This document shows positions 63,817 to 64,000 of a stretch of 64,000 nt of DNA, in pieces. The position numbers and the translations under genes were made by a program. Positions within the stretch are counted from its first letter, which is position 1. Each line of letters begins with the position of its first letter. The stretch is from Bacteroidaceae bacterium (GTDB taxonomy: Bacteria; Bacteroidota; Bacteroidia; Bacteroidales; Bacteroidaceae). The DNA is taken from assembly GCA_024682395.1 (NCBI GenBank), contig JAIKZH010000020.1:1-64000 (forward strand). Direction: 5' to 3'. The notes beneath the pieces are model-generated. The model saw nothing but the letters and a program-made list of their open reading frames with translations, was not told the origin of the DNA and searched no databases.

Positions 63817-64000
63817 CATGAATTTTTACAATAAGACAATTAATATGTGCAAAATAACAAGATTTGGTACGAGAAATTCATTGTTGAAATGAAAAAAAAT
63901 GTTACTATTCACAATAATAACTAAAAATCTTCGTTATTGTATATATAATAACCTAAAAATGCTGAAAATTTTATGCTTCGTATTAAACAAATGCCACCAG

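Overview
The window looks like a chromosome segment of an AT-rich Bacteroidales bacterium, most likely a Prevotella-like gut or rumen organism. The evidence is a SusC/SusD pair with a hybrid two-component regulator, a PorT-type type IX secretion protein, an Rnf complex with the RseC-like subunit typical of the group, BF3164-type lipoproteins, and many promoters of the Bacteroidetes form (TTTG, 19-20 bp, TAnnTTTG). No phage, conjugative element or CRISPR array is visible. A transposon reading frame may be clipped at the left edge.

Layout. 1-960: edge fragment and a small lipoprotein. 974-7046 (minus): rseC-like gene and rnfB-C-D-G-E-A, a membrane ferredoxin:NAD oxidoreductase operon with ATGA overlaps. 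7355-10690: tRNA-Leu(UAA), a periplasmic cyclophilin, an RluA-type pseudouridine synthase starting at TTG, fabG and a TetR regulator. 11107-30800: a polysaccharide utilisation locus. Its rightward arm encodes a GH3 enzyme, a multidomain GH27 enzyme and an SGNH esterase. Its leftward arm encodes a GH36 alpha-galactosidase, the HTCS regulator, SusC and SusD. The enzymes suggest a substrate with alpha-galactosyl (or beta-L-arabinopyranosyl), beta-xylosyl/glucosyl and acetyl groups; no endo-acting enzyme is present.

30989-49835: mostly housekeeping. Acetate kinase and phosphotransacetylase, proC, a 57-residue ferredoxin with a long purine-rich leader, porT, a glycosyltransferase, radC, a SufT-like protein, lpxH, a small lipoprotein, a TonB-like protein, tRNA-Met, a nucleoside-gate transporter, an LptF/G permease, ribBA, an aminotransferase, a thioesterase, purN, a lipid kinase and an NhaD/SLC13-like transporter.

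49934-50699 is the most unusual part. One apparent transcription unit holds tRNA-Leu(CAG), two intact tRNA-Gly(GCC) genes, four truncated copies made of the tRNA-Gly 5' half joined to an exact reverse complement of 15 nt of the anticodon arm, and a shorter remnant. This array is the main candidate for something undescribed. It may also be debris of repeated template-switch duplication.

50988-64000: a BF3164-like lipoprotein, a tiny or frameshifted lipoprotein ORF ahead of gapA, a second SGNH hydrolase, a ClpB-type disaggregase naturally lacking its N-terminal domain, unrecognised small secreted proteins, galE, and the tight cluster phoH-purC-menG-aroE. Starts were revised where the longest reading frame began upstream of a better supported start. 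All family calls rest on reading motifs in translations; no database search was run.
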